A stretch of DNA of 13,377 bases, taken from the NCBI GenBank assembly GCA_937893155.1, contig CALBGU010000080.1, positions 1-13,377 on the forward strand, in the 5' to 3' direction. Shown piece by piece: positions 13,355 through 13,377 of this stretch. The position numbers and the translations under genes are program-made. The notes beneath the pieces are model-generated. The model saw nothing but the letters and a program-made list of their open reading frames with translations. It was not told the DNA's origin and did not search any database. Every line of letters starts with the position of its first letter. The stretch's first letter is position 1. This DNA is from an uncultured Treponema sp. (lineage in GTDB: Bacteria; Spirochaetota; Spirochaetia; Treponematales; Treponemataceae).

Positions 13355-13377
13355 CAAACTCCTTTCGATATTTATTT

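Overview
The window is most likely from a host-associated spirochaete of the Treponema type, probably a gut or oral metagenome. This is an inference. It rests on the secreted LpoB/CsgG-like protein with a DUF1566-like tail at the right end, on the clostridial/spirochaetal pyridoxamine kinase family, on a Shine-Dalgarno/sigma70 layout with clear TTGACA/TATAAT-like promoters, and on many small intergenic palindromes. The first ~420 bases look different: they carry the end of a secreted beta-sandwich protein of Bacteroidales style on the + strand. They may be a transferred piece or an assembly chimera.

Layout. (1) 1-427: 3' part of the Bacteroidales-like gene, running head-on into a truncated VapC toxin. 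(2) 295-1642: a defence/mobility scrapyard on the minus strand. It holds a VapB-like (DUF2281) antitoxin with the VapC stump, an 83-bp tandem repeat built of alternating 15-bp inverted repeats, a C-terminal remnant of a second type IIG restriction-modification (R-M) gene, and an intact YoeB toxin-antitoxin pair. (3) 1761-5645: a full-length Eco57I-like type IIG R-M enzyme with its own strong promoter and a REP-like palindrome inserted in frame. (4) 5785-6645: pyridoxal/pyridoxamine kinase with an intrinsic terminator. (5) 6810-6882: the only + strand RNA gene, a tRNA with anticodon CAT, with its own promoter and terminator. (6) 6988-11134: a purine operon on the minus strand, transcribed purE-purF-purM-purN, with a good promoter before purE, a terminator-like hairpin before purF, and a purF-purM spacer filled with two different 23-bp tandem arrays. 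(7) 11279-13354: the secreted LpoB/CsgG-DUF1566-like protein, followed directly by the second copy of the REP-like palindrome.

The purine genes are housekeeping. PurE carboxylates or rearranges the AIR-derived carboxylate, PurF makes phosphoribosylamine, PurN formylates GAR and PurM closes the imidazole ring. The R-M enzyme and the two toxin-antitoxin loci form a small selfish/defence island beside the core genes. The most unusual content is repeat structure: the two arrays of identical 23-bp period but unrelated sequence, one growing out of the purF stop codon; the 83-bp alternating array at the vapB promoter; and a 37-bp palindrome that has become coding sequence inside the R-M gene. No wholly new multi-gene system is evident.
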